Of a DNA stretch of 64,000 nucleotides, positions 45,812 to 57,331 are shown one piece after another (the stretch's first letter is position 1; the number at the start of each line of letters is the position of its first letter). Location of the stretch: positions 14,809,346-14,873,345 of the forward strand of contig JAGTTD010000011.1 of NCBI GenBank assembly GCA_018398585.1, in the 5' to 3' direction. This stretch comes from Simmondsia chinensis. Taxonomy: Eukaryota > Streptophyta > Magnoliopsida > Caryophyllales > Simmondsiaceae. The notes beneath the pieces are model-generated. The model worked only from the letters and a program-made list of their open reading frames with translations. It was not told the DNA's origin and ran no database searches. Position numbers and translations under genes: made by a program.

Positions 45812-46254
45812 CCTGTGCCTGAATCCGATGAATATTGAAGTTTTGACAAAAATGCTAACATAGCACATGATTTCGGCAACATATATGTGTCACATCAAGC
45901 ATTTTGGAAAAACTTTAGAAGAATACAACAAAAGAATATCGAATTTCGATGGACATTACCTATATATTAACGAAATCATATCTCTTGATGTGAGCACCAA
46001 AGGTAGAATACTTTGGCCGCCAAACGTTAGTGTTTAAGGAGACTAGGAATAGAGTTTATCAACGGCAGAATAAGAAATAAAAAAAGATGAGGAAAAGAGG
46101 TGAGATATATTTATTGGCCTTCTGTTTGGGAAAGATTAGAGAAAGAGGAGAGAAAACTACTTTTTATCTTCCAAAATCATATGGTTTTCAACTATCAACA
46201 TCCGCAATTAGTTCACCAATGGGAAAAAGAGGAAAGAAAAGGGAAATAGGAGAC
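45812..46254. other. No gene seen
   Basis: Flank of the gag-protease element. The frame 46087-46302 has no recognisable domain. Confidence 0.4.
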
Positions 46255-46640
46255 ATAAATTTTGGGTTATTTATGATCCATGTATTTTGCTCAATGTTTT
46301 AATTTAGTCCTCATTATGCCAATTTAGTCCATATATAATCTACATTGTATCAACTTAGTCCCTAAATAATTTACATTATATCAATTTAGCCCTATGGTGA
46401 ACTTGAAGTTATATTATTGACATAATTTTAATAGTTTGGTTATATCAAATGCAAGCCAATAACGCAATATAAACACACCCATAACATGAAAATTTATATT
46501 TCCATCACCAACATACTGTTAATTTCACTATAAGACTAAATCAACACAATATAAATTGTACAAGGACTAAATCAACACTTAAAAGTACAAGGACTAAACT
46601 ATCAAAATAAGCATAGGATAGAGACCTATTGCATAAAGAA
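46255..46640. repeat. Dispersed 'AATTTAGTCC' repeat, copy C
   Basis: TTTTAATTTAGTCCTCATTA and TATCAACTTAGTCCCTAAA at one end and AAGGACTAAATCAACACTT at the other, with GTTATATCAAATGCAAGCC between. Same plan as 27975-28330 and 29370-29760. Confidence 0.65.
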
Positions 46641-47559
46641 CCCTGAATGTTTTTAGTCAACTTGCAGAAGATTAGAGAAAAAGGAGAGAGACATTACTCA
46701 AATCTTCCAAAATTATTTCTTATATGGATCAATGGTCTTATCTCTATAGAAAAGGCGTCATTTTTTGTTAATTGTTTGGCTATTTTCTTTTATTGCCACA
46801 TTAGCTTTTCCTAAAAGGTAACAATGGCAGGGTAGGGGTAACCAAAAGAAACATGTTAAGAATTCAGGAGTACCTCGAAAACATACAAAAGTGATGGTAT
46901 TTAAGGAATTATGCCAAGCCTACAGGAACCTCCAAGGATTTTTTAAGGAAACGAAATACCAACAAAGCCCCCAAAACAGCTAACATCCAATATCTTGCGT
47001 GGTATTTCATACACACAGCACAGGACAGCAAACAAACTCAATATGGCTTTCTTGGAAGGACCCAAAATATAAGTAATGGAGATTTGACTTTAGGGAACTC
47101 AGCCGAAATGCTCATCATTCTAAAAAGGGACGTAGCATTCCATATCCTACCTGAAAACAAAAGAGGGTTCCGAAATCCTCCATTACATGGCAATAAATGT
47201 ACAAAGGCTGACCTGGAAGTCCTTATTACAATGTTTGCTGTCCATACTTAGTCTAGATCATACATACCAGCCTCCTTTCATGCCCTCAATGAGGAGGTCT
47301 AGTCACTCAAGATGTCAAGTTGATGAACATGAGGCTTCTAACACAATGGTTCTTGGAGGTTCAAAGAAAAAGAAGAATGCCATTTAGAGGCTGGTGATTT
47401 AGGCCAAGAAGTGTTGTGTAATAACAGCAACCTCAGCAGTTCAATCCTACCTTAAATCCAAAGAGAGCAAACAAGGAGAACCAATTTCAATAATTAAAGG
47501 TAGAATCGTGAACCAATCAGCTATTTTAACACATTCAAAATGACATATGACTAACGACT
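46641..47559. other. Unassigned, one small ORF
   Basis: A 66-aa plus frame at 47187-47387 ends ...GGSKKKKNAI, a plausible-looking C-terminus, but no homology or splice context is clear. Otherwise no feature recognised. Confidence 0.3.
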
Positions 47560-48330
47560 AAAGATCCTATTGGTGACCTAAGTGTTTAAAATTGTCAAGT
47601 TAGTTACCACAGTTAAAAGAAATAGCAAATTTAATCACCCAATTTCCAATAAGAATCCTATTTGGTGACTGTAGTAATTTAAAAATAAAAATCCATCACC
47701 TAAGTAAAATATACCAAATACAATCATCCAATTTCTAGTTCACCTCTCAATTGGTCACTAATGTACAAATTGATAAAGTTAATCATCCAAGTAAGGAAAT
47801 AACATATTGTTCAGAGAAAAATTTATGAAGTTACGACACATTGACAAGAACAAGAAAAATTCTACTTGAACGACAACCACTATTTCCTTTTCTTTTAATA
47901 ATATGGCTCCCTTTTCTTATTAAAGATATTAACAAGTGCAAATCCTACAACATCAGTTCATATTATTTAAATAAAACTAGCAAAAAATTTGTTGTCAAGC
48001 AAATGGAACATTTTTTTGTCCTTGTAAATGTATCAAAACCACGTAATGTTTTAGTTCCAATGTAGAGAATATGTTATTTTCTCAATTCAATGATGAGCAT
48101 TACCATTTTAATGATACATAAGGGACCGACTAAGAGCTTTATTAGATGCTTGGTGTTCAAATTTGTCACTTTTTCACTTGGGCAACTGGATTGTGATTTT
48201 AACTAGCTGGGTGACCAATGGGTCTAACTTTTTACTAGGGTGACTAACATGGCTATTGTAAATTACTCGGGGAGTAAGTGTGTTTAGTCTTTCACTTACG
48301 TGAGTAACTTGGCCATTATTATACGAACTC
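47560..48330. repeat. Inverted-repeat element with 'GGTGAC/GTCACC' phrases
   Basis: The left part has GGTGACCTAAGTGTTTAAA, CAAGTTAGTTACCAC and AATCACCCAATTTCC. The right part has the inverse forms (GGGTGACTAACATGGC, GTGAGTAACTTGGCC, GGGTGACCAATGGG). No coding frame. Likely a MITE-like element; ends and TSD not fixed. Confidence 0.45.
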
Positions 48331-48590
48331 GAAATAGCTCCCTCACCAAATGAATTCTGGACCAGGAAATAATAGGAACCAGGAAAGACACATTCCTGAA
48401 ACCTTTAAATTAAGAATCAAATATCAAGTGAAAATTGTAAGATATATATATACTCTCAAGGCATCAAACTCATATGCAGCAACGGCATCTCATTCACAAT
48501 TCGCATTCAACAACTAATGAACATAACAGAAGTTCACAACATATCAATAGAACAAGACATATGGGTACCTCAAACAATCCCTGCATGGTA

Positions 48591-49431
48591 TCACTCGGAG
48601 TCAGCAGATTCCACTTTTGGACCTGACAATCCAATTAAAAACCAAACCTTTCAGAAATTGGTCAATCAAATTTGTTGTGTGTGTCTCAGGTTTTTTTAGT
48701 CCTAAATTCCAAGTGGAGGTCAATGTTGGGCTTTGTCGGGTTATGTTAGTATACCCGTTATGTTTTAGGGTTTATCATTTTCTGCACTCCATATATGATT
48801 CATGTAGGACTTTTGCCCAAAAAAAAAAAAACAGAGAGAGAGAGAGAGAGAGAAAGTTGTGCCACTTTGGGAGAAGAACAACACACGTAACCCTCTGAAT
48901 TCAAATATAGTAAAGCCGTAATTCTTCCATCCGTGACTTTTTCGTCATTCACAGATTTTCCATGTAAATCTTGATATCGGTCTTTCTCCTTCTTCCTTTT
49001 CTTCCCATCTTATGTTCAAATCATAATTAGGCATCTAAATCAAACCCGGATAGCCTAACAAAACTGACCCCAAAAAACCAAAGAACAACCAAAATCAAAC
49101 TTCAAATTTCCACAACACAGAAAAAGGGGAAAGAAGCAAAACCGTGAAGAGAGGGATGGCGGCCGTCCTTGCCCCACCCGATGCCGCGGGTGGCATCGAG
49201 GTACTGCTGCACAAGGTGGCGGCATTTCTGGAGGTGGTTGACGCCTTCGATGCGGTAGCACCAGCGCACCTTGTCCCTTAGAATCTTGGCTGTCTCAATG
49301 TCAATCCACTTCTCCCTCACAAGGTGCTCCCTCATCTCCAGCATCGCCACCGGGTCCTTGTACGGGGCTGCCGGGTCAAAATCATCCGGTGGCGACTCAT
49401 CAAAATCTACCCTGAAGTTCTTCCTCCCCAT
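48591..49431 (-). CDS. NDUFB10: NADH dehydrogenase (complex I) 1 beta subcomplex subunit 10-like, two exons
   Basis: Exon 1 is 49431-49143 and exon 2 is 48622-48591 (minus), split inside a Gly codon by an intron with GT donor (49142-49141) and CAG acceptor (48625-48623). The joined frame encodes 106 aa. It starts MGRKNFRVDFDESPPDDFDP, contains YKDPVAMLEMREHLVREKW, WCYRIEGVNHLQKC (Cys58 and Cys70) and RHLVQQYLDATRGIGWGKDG, and ends PKVESADSE. This is the plant PDSW/NDUFB10 family, an accessory subunit of the membrane arm of mitochondrial complex I. The proposed exon 2 completes the expected C-terminus, and the frame is intact. A CT/GA-rich 5' leader lies just upstream (49432-49475). It is the only clear working host gene of the window. 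Confidence 0.9.
48623..49142 (-). other. Intron of the NDUFB10-like gene
   Basis: 520 bp, GT donor at GTTTTGC and CAG acceptor after TTTTTAATTGGATTGT (minus). Contains a GA microsatellite (48834-48854). An ORF crossing it on the plus strand is not supported. Confidence 0.8.
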
Positions 49432-50199
49432 CGATCTCGATCTCCTCTCTCTCTTTCTCTCTCTAGGTTGGCTGATGTGTAGTGGCTTGTGCCTCCTAAT
49501 AATTGAGTACTCGTTGAAGATGTCGCATAAATTATACGATTCCGCTGGTGGGCCTGGGCTCTCTCCCTCGGGTACAGAAAGGGCCCATGCGGCTCAAAAG
49601 CTTTACGGTGTAGTAAAGTATCTGTAAGTATAAAAAAATATTTTTTTGTACTTGATAATCGCTATTTATTGGTTGCATATTTTTTTGAATTTTTTGTTTA
49701 AATCAATTGTTAATAACAATTTTATTTAGGTGAATTAGTATAATAAAAATTAAATTTATTTATCTAAAATTATTTAATTTTATTTAAGTGGATTAATGTA
49801 ATAAATAATTAAATTTATTTATCTAAAATTATTTATAAAACTACTAGACATAATTATATGAAATTTCATAGAATTAAACAAATTTTTTTTTGTAAATAAA
49901 ATGAATTAAAAAGAAATTAAGTAGTTTAAATTTTATTTACTAAAACTATTTATAAAAAAAGCAAAAAAATTATATGAAATTTTAAATAATTAATTTTATT
50001 TACTAAAACTATTTAGAAACAATTTTTTTGTAAATTTAGATAAAAATTAAGATATGTGTATTTTTAAGAAATTAAGTGGTTCAAATTAACAAATGTGTTT
50101 TTTTATAAAAAATTAAGTGGTTCAAATTAACAAATGTACTCAGACGTACTCAGTATCAAAAAAATTTTAATTAAAAAGAGTAGTGAATTTGAGCACATC
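49432..50199. other. 5' leader/promoter side of NDUFB10-like gene, then AT-rich DNA
   Basis: The first approximately 45 bp upstream of the ATG are CT/GA-rich, typical of a plant 5' UTR. From 49620 the sequence is very AT-rich, with repeated TAATAATAAATAATTAAATTT and GAAATTAAGTGGTTCAAATT phrases. No gene. Confidence 0.5.
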
Positions 50200-50865
50200 C
50201 ATTTAAATTAAGTACGTGAAAATGTGTCGACACACGTTTATGTACCCAAAATATCCAGAAAGGTGCTCAAAATCACCAACAACCTACTCAATTCAACAAT
50301 CAATCATTATAGAATACGTGTCGACACATGTTCAGAGTCTGTCAACACTTGTAAAGTGTGGATGAATAACTGAATTTTTGTACATTATGGTAATATGTAC
50401 ATGGGTGTGAAAAGATGCATCGACACAAAAATAATATGTGTCAACACACGTTTACGTACCCAAAATATCCAGAAAGGTGCTCAAAATCTCCAACGACCTA
50501 CTCAATTCAACAATCAATCATTATAAAATTCGTGTCGACACACGTTCAGAGTTTGTCGACACATGTAAAGTGTGGATGAATAGCTGAATTTGTGTGCATT
50601 ATGGTGATGTGTACATGGTTTGAAAAGATGTGTCGACACAAAAATAAAATGTGTCGACACACGGTTACGTACTCAAAATCTCGAGAAAGATGCTCAAAAT
50701 CACCAACGACCTACTCAAATGAACATTCAATCAATTAAACATTACGTGTCAACACACGAACAGAGTGTGTCGACACATGTGAAGTGTTGATGAATAACTG
50801 AATTTGTGTACACTATGGTGATAAGTACATAGGTATGAACCATGTGTACGCAGATTGTGTACCCG
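50200..50865. repeat. 215-bp tandem repeat, about 3 copies
   Basis: GTACYCAAAATMTCSAGAAA recurs at about 50243, 50458 and 50672. Each unit carries four TGTGTCGACACA-type palindromes and GTACATTATGGTGATRTGTAC. Confidence 0.9.
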
Positions 50866-51480
50866 ATTATGTGTCAACACGTTTCTTCCTGTGTTGACAC
50901 AAAATGCAAAATCAAAATTATGTGCCGACACACGATCAACGTATTTCGACACATGAATACACTATGGTGATGTGTACTTGGCCGCCCCACTTGGGTACAT
51001 TGATTAGATATTGAGCACAACGTTACGTGTCGACACATACATTTCCTAGGTTGACACATAATGCCCACTGTAAAACATATGTCAACACACATATACCGTG
51101 TGTCGACACATATTGTGATGTGTACATGGATATGATTTTGGTACGTGATAAGTGTGTCGACACAAACACTACGGGTGTCGAAACACGTTGCTCACTGTGA
51201 TGCGTGTCGACACACAATATACATGTGTCGACACATTAGCTAAGTGTGTCGACACTGATTGCTCACTATAATTTGTGTGTCGACTCCCAAATTATCCTTT
51301 GTTTTCAAATGTTGGCTGGATACATTTGTGTGGACACATATGTTGTGTTGATGAATAATATTTGAGTACATTATTGTGATGTGTACATGGGGTGGTAATT
51401 TCCTTAGTACACGATTATGTGTCGACGCAGATATTTCGTGAGTCTACACCTAATGCTCATTGTAATTTTTGTGTCGACAA
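50220..51480. repeat. Array of about 27 TGTGTCGACACA palindromes
   Basis: The 12-bp perfect palindrome TGTGTCGACACA (SalI core GTCGAC) and one- or two-base variants occur about 27 times, often as pairs about 22 bp apart. The last part (50865-51480) keeps the palindromes although the 215-bp unit has decayed. Scattered members recur at 59.42-59.5, 59.88 and 61.59-61.78 kb. Confidence 0.9.
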
Positions 51481-52012
51481 TGATGAGTACCTAAAGGTGA
51501 TGTATACAAGGATTCCATGGATTTCGTTCTTTGATGGTGATACTGAGTACCTCTGAGACAATTACTTGTTTCGTTGAGCACTTGATCATTTTTAGCATGT
51601 TAGTGGGTACTTGGTTTGTGATTTTACGTACATTAGTGAGTATTTGGGTGTTTGTTTTGAGGACTTGGGTAGTGTTTTGAGTACATTAGTCTTATAAAAA
51701 ATCACAGTTACCTTAGAACTACATTTCACCAATCCCTTCTTTTAAACAATATAGTTCCTCAATCAAAACAAATAACATACATAAATTTGAATGGTTCCCA
51801 TCAACAAATTAGCTAGTATGATCTGGTTATACATCCATACTCATCGGATTGAAATCTACACAATATCAATACAACATTACATTCATCATACTCATTGTTT
51901 CAAATGTACAACATCAATACAATAATGCATCCATACTCATTGGTTTCAAATGTACAACATCAATAAAATAATTTTTTTGCTACGAATGTTTCTTTACATT
52001 TCAGCGGGTTAG
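51481..52012. other. No gene seen
   Basis: Repeats of GAGTAC/GTACTTGG phrases and AAATGTACAACATCAATA duplications (about 51900-51970). No coding frame. Confidence 0.5.
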
Positions 52013-52356
52013 TGTTATGTCTATCGAGTTGTAATTCAAATTAATTAGGCGGGTAGTTGATTGTTTTGGCGCCTAAGTTTGTTAGTCGGTTAAGCTGCAG
52101 GTTTGCTTTTGGCGGGAGAATTGCTAGTTGATGTCTATTGTTATTTTGCTCTTTTAATAGCTGGTTTTAGCTTGTAATAATCGTCAAATGAAAATATCAA
52201 TCAATAATCGTCAAATGAAAATATCAATCAATCTCTTTGAGATTAAACTTCTTTCTCTCATCTAATTCTCTCTAGTTTCTCATCTCCTTCGCTTCTTTCT
52301 CATCCCAAACTCTCCTAATCTTAGGTTAAGATCAAGATTTAATCTCGATCTTAACA
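52013..52356 (+). repeat. 5' LTR of the gypsy element
   Basis: 344 bp, TGTTATGTCTATCGAG to CTCGATCTTAACA. A 31-bp direct duplication (AATAATCGTCAAATGAAAAT) accounts for its excess over the 3' LTR. Otherwise almost identical. Confidence 0.96.
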
Positions 52357-52357
52357 A

Positions 52358-52370
52358 TTGGTATCAAAGC
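52358..52370 (+). other. Primer binding site, tRNA-Met type
   Basis: TTGGTATCAAAGC, one base after TTAACA. One mismatch to the usual TGGTATCAGAGC. Confidence 0.8.
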
Positions 52371-52390
52371 CTCGTTCGGCTTTCAAATTA

Positions 52391-53948
52391 ATGGATGCAA
52401 ATGAAATTCCCTTGATAGCGGGTGTTACCACAAGATCGGCATCTGCAAGAGCAGCTGCTAAGTCATCCTACGTTGAGGCTGTTGGAGGAAGTGATGCAGC
52501 AGGACAAGATTGGGTGACAAATGCTCAAATGGACAGTAAGTTTGAGACAATGCTTGCTCAATTCAAGCAAGTTCTTACTGAATCCTTACCTCAGCAGATT
52601 GAGGTGAGGGTCGATCAGTGGGTTCAGCAGGTAGAAGCTAAAATTGCTGATCAAGTCTCGCCACAATCACAAGAATTGGAGGAAAGATTCAATCAGAGGT
52701 TCGATCAACAAAGGCAGCTGCTGGAAGAAAAGTTCACTAAGATTAGAGAGCAAGTTATGAGGCTCATTCCTCCCATTGTTCCAGATCCATTGTTGCCAGC
52801 AAGTGCCTTACAAACAAATCAACCGATCAGACCTCAGGATGATGTAAGACAGAACGCGCCTGTTTTTGTGGTTAATTCTGGTGTTGATATGAGAGTTCCT
52901 AATCGAAACCCTGAGATTAAAGTGACTGAGAGGCAGGGTCGCAATGAGCATGTGATTTCTCGACCTCCCAACTGGAATGCTGGACCTGGTGTGCGATCCA
53001 CTGAAATTGATGATACACACAGGCCGAGGGGATTGAATGTGGATCATTTTGATAGACCACCTGATGATTGGCATCAACCACGCTCGGGCAATAATGAAGA
53101 GGTAACTAACAGCAGAAGCAGTGGCCACAGACAGCCTCGAGTGTAGATTGATGCATTTGATGGGAAGCAACCTCATTCTTGGCTAAGGAGGTGCGAACGT
53201 TACTTTCACTTCTATGATATTGATGATTCAGAGAAGGTAAAAATAGCTGCTGTATACCTTCTTGGTGATCATGAGGTATGGTTTTATAGTTTGATGAAGA
53301 GCAATCCATCCCTCACATGGATTGAATTTGCGAGGGAGTTGTGTGATGGGTATAGTGATGAGGATGATAGTGATATTGTGGATAAATTTAATAAGGTGAA
53401 GCAAGAGACATCTGTGAGGGATTATATGACCAGATTTGAGAATCTACGGGCCAGCATTATAACTGAAATTTAAGCATCTGAGTCTCATTATGTTAAAGCT
53501 TTTATAAGTGGATTGAAACCAAGAGTGAAAAACTTGGTTGAAGCCGTTGATTCTACAACATTGACTATGGCTTATGCCAAAGCCAAGCTTTATGAATCAA
53601 CAATTTTGTCTCCAAGTGAGGCTGCCAGACCTCGCAGTAGCAACTCCAAGCAACAACAAGGCTCAACCAGAACCCGGTTCAACAGATCTGATGATAAGCA
53701 GCAGCAGAGGTTGTGTTACCGTTGCAACCAACCTTATCAGTTTGGCCACAGGTGTAATCCCAAATTTCTCATATCTGTTGAAGGGATTAGTGCTGGAGAA
53801 CAGTCTAATGCTGAGGAAATTGAGGCTGATGGAGCTGAATCTGATCTGAACATCGAGGAAAGCATAGATGATGCAGCTATGGAAATATCAATGAAAGCCT
53901 TGACAGGAAATGGTGCCCACAGCACGATCCGAATCAAAGGAATGGCAG
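52391..53948 (+). pseudogene. Gag of the gypsy element
   Basis: Start at MDANEIPLIAGVTTRSASAR after the PBS; an upstream in-frame ATG at 52358 overlaps the PBS. A coiled-coil-like Gln/Glu-rich stretch (residues about 55-125) precedes the Retrotrans_gag core (FDGKQPHSWLRRCERYFHFY, AAVYLLGDHEVWFY, WIEFARELCDGY). A zinc-finger-like CYRCNQPYQFGHRC follows at about 53716. In-frame stops at 53144 and 53471 both read as Gln codons changed by C-to-T. Frame continues to the solo LTR at 53949. Confidence 0.88.
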
Positions 53949-54527
53949 TGTTATGATTCGTGAATTCAAGGATTCGAGCTGTGTTCGGTTAAGCCGTTGC
54001 TGCTGGTTGTTTATGATATGTTGCTGCTACTGATATGCTGCCGTACTGCGTGTTGTGCTGCATAATTGCTGATGCTGTTGTTAGTTAGTTGTTTAGAAGT
54101 TAAGTCATGATGTATTAGCCTAGTTGTTACTTTACATCGTAACAACCTGCATTAATAAATCTGCAGTAAACTAGGTGCGTTAAGGCGGTTAAGCTGTTAG
54201 TTTCAGGTAGTAGTAGAGTTTGGCGCCAAAATGCCTTTTGCACATTAGTTAGGTATATTCTAGATAGTTCAAGATGGTTCATAGTTAGGTTGGTTAGTAG
54301 TTCATTGCTATAAATAAGTGAGGATTGTAATGTTCAGAATTATGCAATCAAATATCAAACACAATCTCTATTTTGAGATCAATATTCTCTCTCTCATCTA
54401 ACTCTCTCTATTATCTCATCTCCTTTCCCTTCTTTCTCTCATCTAAACTCTATATTCTTTCTAATCTCATACTCTTTCTATCCCAACCAAGGTTAAGTTT
54501 CAAGACCTAATCTTCGAAACCTTAACA
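53949..54527 (+). repeat. Solo LTR nested in the gypsy polyprotein, TSD GGCAG
   Basis: 579 bp, TGTTATGATTCGTGAATTC to AACCTTAACA, with GGCAG at 53944-53948 and 54528-54532. TATA-like GCTATAAATAAG near 54308. It belongs to the LTR family of the non-autonomous elements at 13-21.8 kb. Insert plus TSD (584 bp) accounts exactly for the frame change between gag and protease. Confidence 0.96.
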
Positions 54528-54532
54528 GGCAG

Positions 54533-55169
54533 GTAAAAAGTCTATCATCATCCTCATTGATAGTGGTAGCACCCATAGTTTTGTTGATCCTAAAGTGGTT
54601 AAGAAGGTGGGTCATGAGGTGATTAAAACTCACCCCCTCGTTGTCACCGTAGCTGATGGAAAATCAGTTATCACTCAAAACAAATGCCGTGGGCTCAGTT
54701 GGGTAATGCAGGACCGAAAGTTCAGTTATGACTTTAGAATCCTTCATTTGGGAGGGTGTGATATGGTGCTTGGGGTCGATTGGATGAGAACTTACAGCCC
54801 GGTGTTATTTGATTTTGCTAACCTCACGGTTTCCTTTGAGATACAAGGAATTAAGGTGACTTTGCAAGGCATAGCAGAGCAGGCACACTTGCAGGTCACG
54901 AAAGGGAGCAGGATGAAGAAAGGAATTAAGAAATGCTCGTTCAATGGGTAGATCAGCTACTTGCTATAGCCCCTACTGAATTAATAAGCATTACAGAACC
55001 GGAGGTGCAGGTTCTGGTTACTGAGTTTGAAGATTTGTTCGAAGTACCTCAGTCTCTACCTCCTAAGAGGAGTTTAGATCATGTTATCCCCCTCAAAGGT
55101 GATGCAGAACCGGTGAGGCTTAGGCCTTATCGATATCCCCATGCTCAGAAGACAGAAATTGAAAAATAA
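54533..55169 (+). pseudogene. Gypsy protease and linker
   Basis: Retropepsin motif LIDSGSTHSFVDP at about 54560, then VTVADGKSVIT and ILHLGGCDMVLGVDWMRTY, all as in gypsy proteases with the DSG triad kept. A frameshift near 54.93 kb leads into the linker LFEVPQSLPPKRSLDHVIPL, before the TAA at 55167 (likely from CAA). Confidence 0.88.
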
Positions 55170-55850
55170 GTTGATGATCTGATCAAAACCAACTTCATAC
55201 AGCCTAGCCACAGCCCTTTTGCTTCCTCGGTTATTCTTGTCAAGAAGAAAGATGGCACGGCTCGCATGTGTGTTGATTATAGACAGCTTAATGCTATGAC
55301 GGTTAAGGACAAGTTCCCTATACCAGTTATAGATGATTTGTTAGATGAATTGTATGGAGCCCATGTCTTTTCCAAGCTGGACTTATGGCAAGGCTATCAT
55401 CAAATTAGAGTGAATGAGCAAGATGTGCACAAGACAGCCTTCCGGACTCACCATGGTCACTTTGAGTTTGTAGTCATGCCTTTTGGCTTGACAAATGCAC
55501 CGGCTACATTCCAAGCTCTTATGAATGATGTCTTCAAGCAATTTCTTAGGAAATTTGTATTGGTCTTCTTTGATGACATCTTAGATTACAGTTCAACATT
55601 CGAGGAGCATTTGAAGCACTTGAGAGAAGTATTCTTGGTCATGCGTGAGCATAAGTTGTATGCTAAGTTGGCCAAATGTTCTTTTGCTCAAACTCACAGG
55701 GAATACCTTGGTCACGTAATCTCTTGTGATGGGGTTTCCACTGACCCATCAAAGGTCCAAGCAATGAATAATTGGCCTGTCCCGGTGACCTTAAAGCAAC
55801 TAAGGGGTTTTTTGGGGTTAACAGGGTATTACCGCAAGTTTTAGGTTGTG
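55170..55850 (+). pseudogene. Gypsy reverse transcriptase
   Basis: Motifs in order: [68 protein letters not shown], and the active-site VFFDDIL where most members have FIDDIL. Then [18 protein letters not shown]. Ends with a frameshift near 55.84 kb after LTGYYRKF. Confidence 0.92.
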
Positions 55851-56350
55851 GAGCTATAGCCAAGCCACTTACTGATTTGTTAAAGAAAGAAGCCTTCAGA
55901 TGGTCGAAGGAAGCTCAAAATGCCTTTGAAGCTTTTAAAACAGCAATGTGCAGTGTACTTGTTTTGGCAATGCTCGACTTCACTTGAAGCTTTGTGTTAG
56001 AAACTGATGCGTGCGGAAATGGTGTTAGGGCAATGTTATCACAAGGAGGAAGGCCCATAGCTTATCTTAGCCAGGCCTTGAGTACAAAACATCAAGCTCT
56101 TTCCACATATGAAAAAGAGTATCTTGCCATTTTGCTCGCGGTGGAAAAATGGAGGCATTACTTGGACGGGCATTATTTTATCACCAAGACTGATCATCAG
56201 AGTCTCAAGCACTTGTTAGAGCAGAAAATTGTCACAAGATTATTGAGAAAAGGGTTGATGAAGATGCATGGGCTTGATTATGATATCGAGTACAAGAAAG
56301 GCGAGGAAAATATAGCAGCAGATGCGCTTTCACGCAGGTTTGACGACCTT
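55851..56350 (+). pseudogene. Gypsy RNase H
   Basis: LTDLLKKEAFRWSKEAQNAF, a TGA at 55985, then LETDACGNGVRAMLSQGGRP, STYEKEYLAILLAVEKWRHY, ITKTDHQSLKHLLEQ and ADALSRR. The catalytic D (ETDA), E (KEYLA) and D (KTDH) are visible. It degrades the RNA strand during reverse transcription. Confidence 0.9.
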
Positions 56351-56394
56351 GAGCAGGCCTCTATTGGGGATATTTATGTGATTTCTCCTGCTTG

Positions 56395-57331
56395 GATGGA
56401 AGAAGTACACCAGTCCTACGAGAATGATACTTTTGCACAAGAATGTATTGTAGCTGCTAGTGTGAGCAAGGCGACCAACCTGGGTTCTGGTGTAGAATTA
56501 TCTGTTACCCGAGGAATTATCAAAATCAAAGGGAAGTTGTACATTGGCATCTCTACTGGTTTGAGACATCAGGTTATCAGTGTTGCTCATGATTCTTCAT
56601 GGGGTGGTCATTCAGGCATTGAAGGCACGTATCAAAGACTGAAGATTTCCTTCAATTGGCCCGGTATGAAAAGGGAAGTGTCAGATTTTGTGCAAAGTTG
56701 TGAGGTTTGTCAACAAACCAAGCTTGGTGATCATCGATACCAAGGTCTTCTCCAACCTTGACCTGTTCCAGGGGGTATATGGCAGCATATAAGCATGGAC
56801 TTCATTGAAGGCTTGCCCAAATCAGAGGGGAAAGAAGTGATCTGGGTGGTAGTAGATCGGTTCACCAAATCTGGTCACTTTTTGGCCTTGGCTCGACCCG
56901 TGACTACAGAGAAATTGGCTCATGTGTTCCTTGATAACATCTATAAGCTTCATGGCTTGCCTCATTCCATAACCTCAGATGGGGACAAGCTCTTTACAAG
57001 TCGTTTTTGGAAGGAGTTGTTTGGTCTTTTGGGTACTAACTTGGCCCTTATTTCATCTTACCATCCCCAAACCGATGGTTAGACTGAAAGGGTCAACCAA
57101 TGCATTGAACAATACCTTAGAAGTATGGTATTTAGCCATCCTAAGGTGTGGAGTAGGCGGCTTTCATTAGCGGAACATTGGTATAATACTCATTTCCATG
57201 CTTCTTTGGGCACAACACCTTTCAAGGCATTATATGGTTATGATCCTCCCAGCCCAATGTTGTTGCAAGGAGTGGAGGCACAAGTGGTTGAAGTGACTGA
57301 ACTGCTACAGCAAAGGAAACATCTTATGTAG
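56395..57331 (+). pseudogene. Gypsy integrase
   Basis: Zinc-binding HHCC: HDSSWGGHSGIEGTYQRL ... FVQSCEVCQQTK. Then a TGA at 56759 and the catalytic core MDFIEGLPKSEG, VVDRFTKSGHFLAL, ITSDGDKLFTS and SYHPQTDG, followed by TAG at 57080 exactly where the conserved Gln of DGQTERVN should be. Another TAG at 57329. Confidence 0.9.

Noticed and set aside
48517..48898. Plus-strand ORFs of 60 and 93 aa
   Set aside because: They overlap exon 2 and the intron of the minus-strand NDUFB10-like gene and have no domain.
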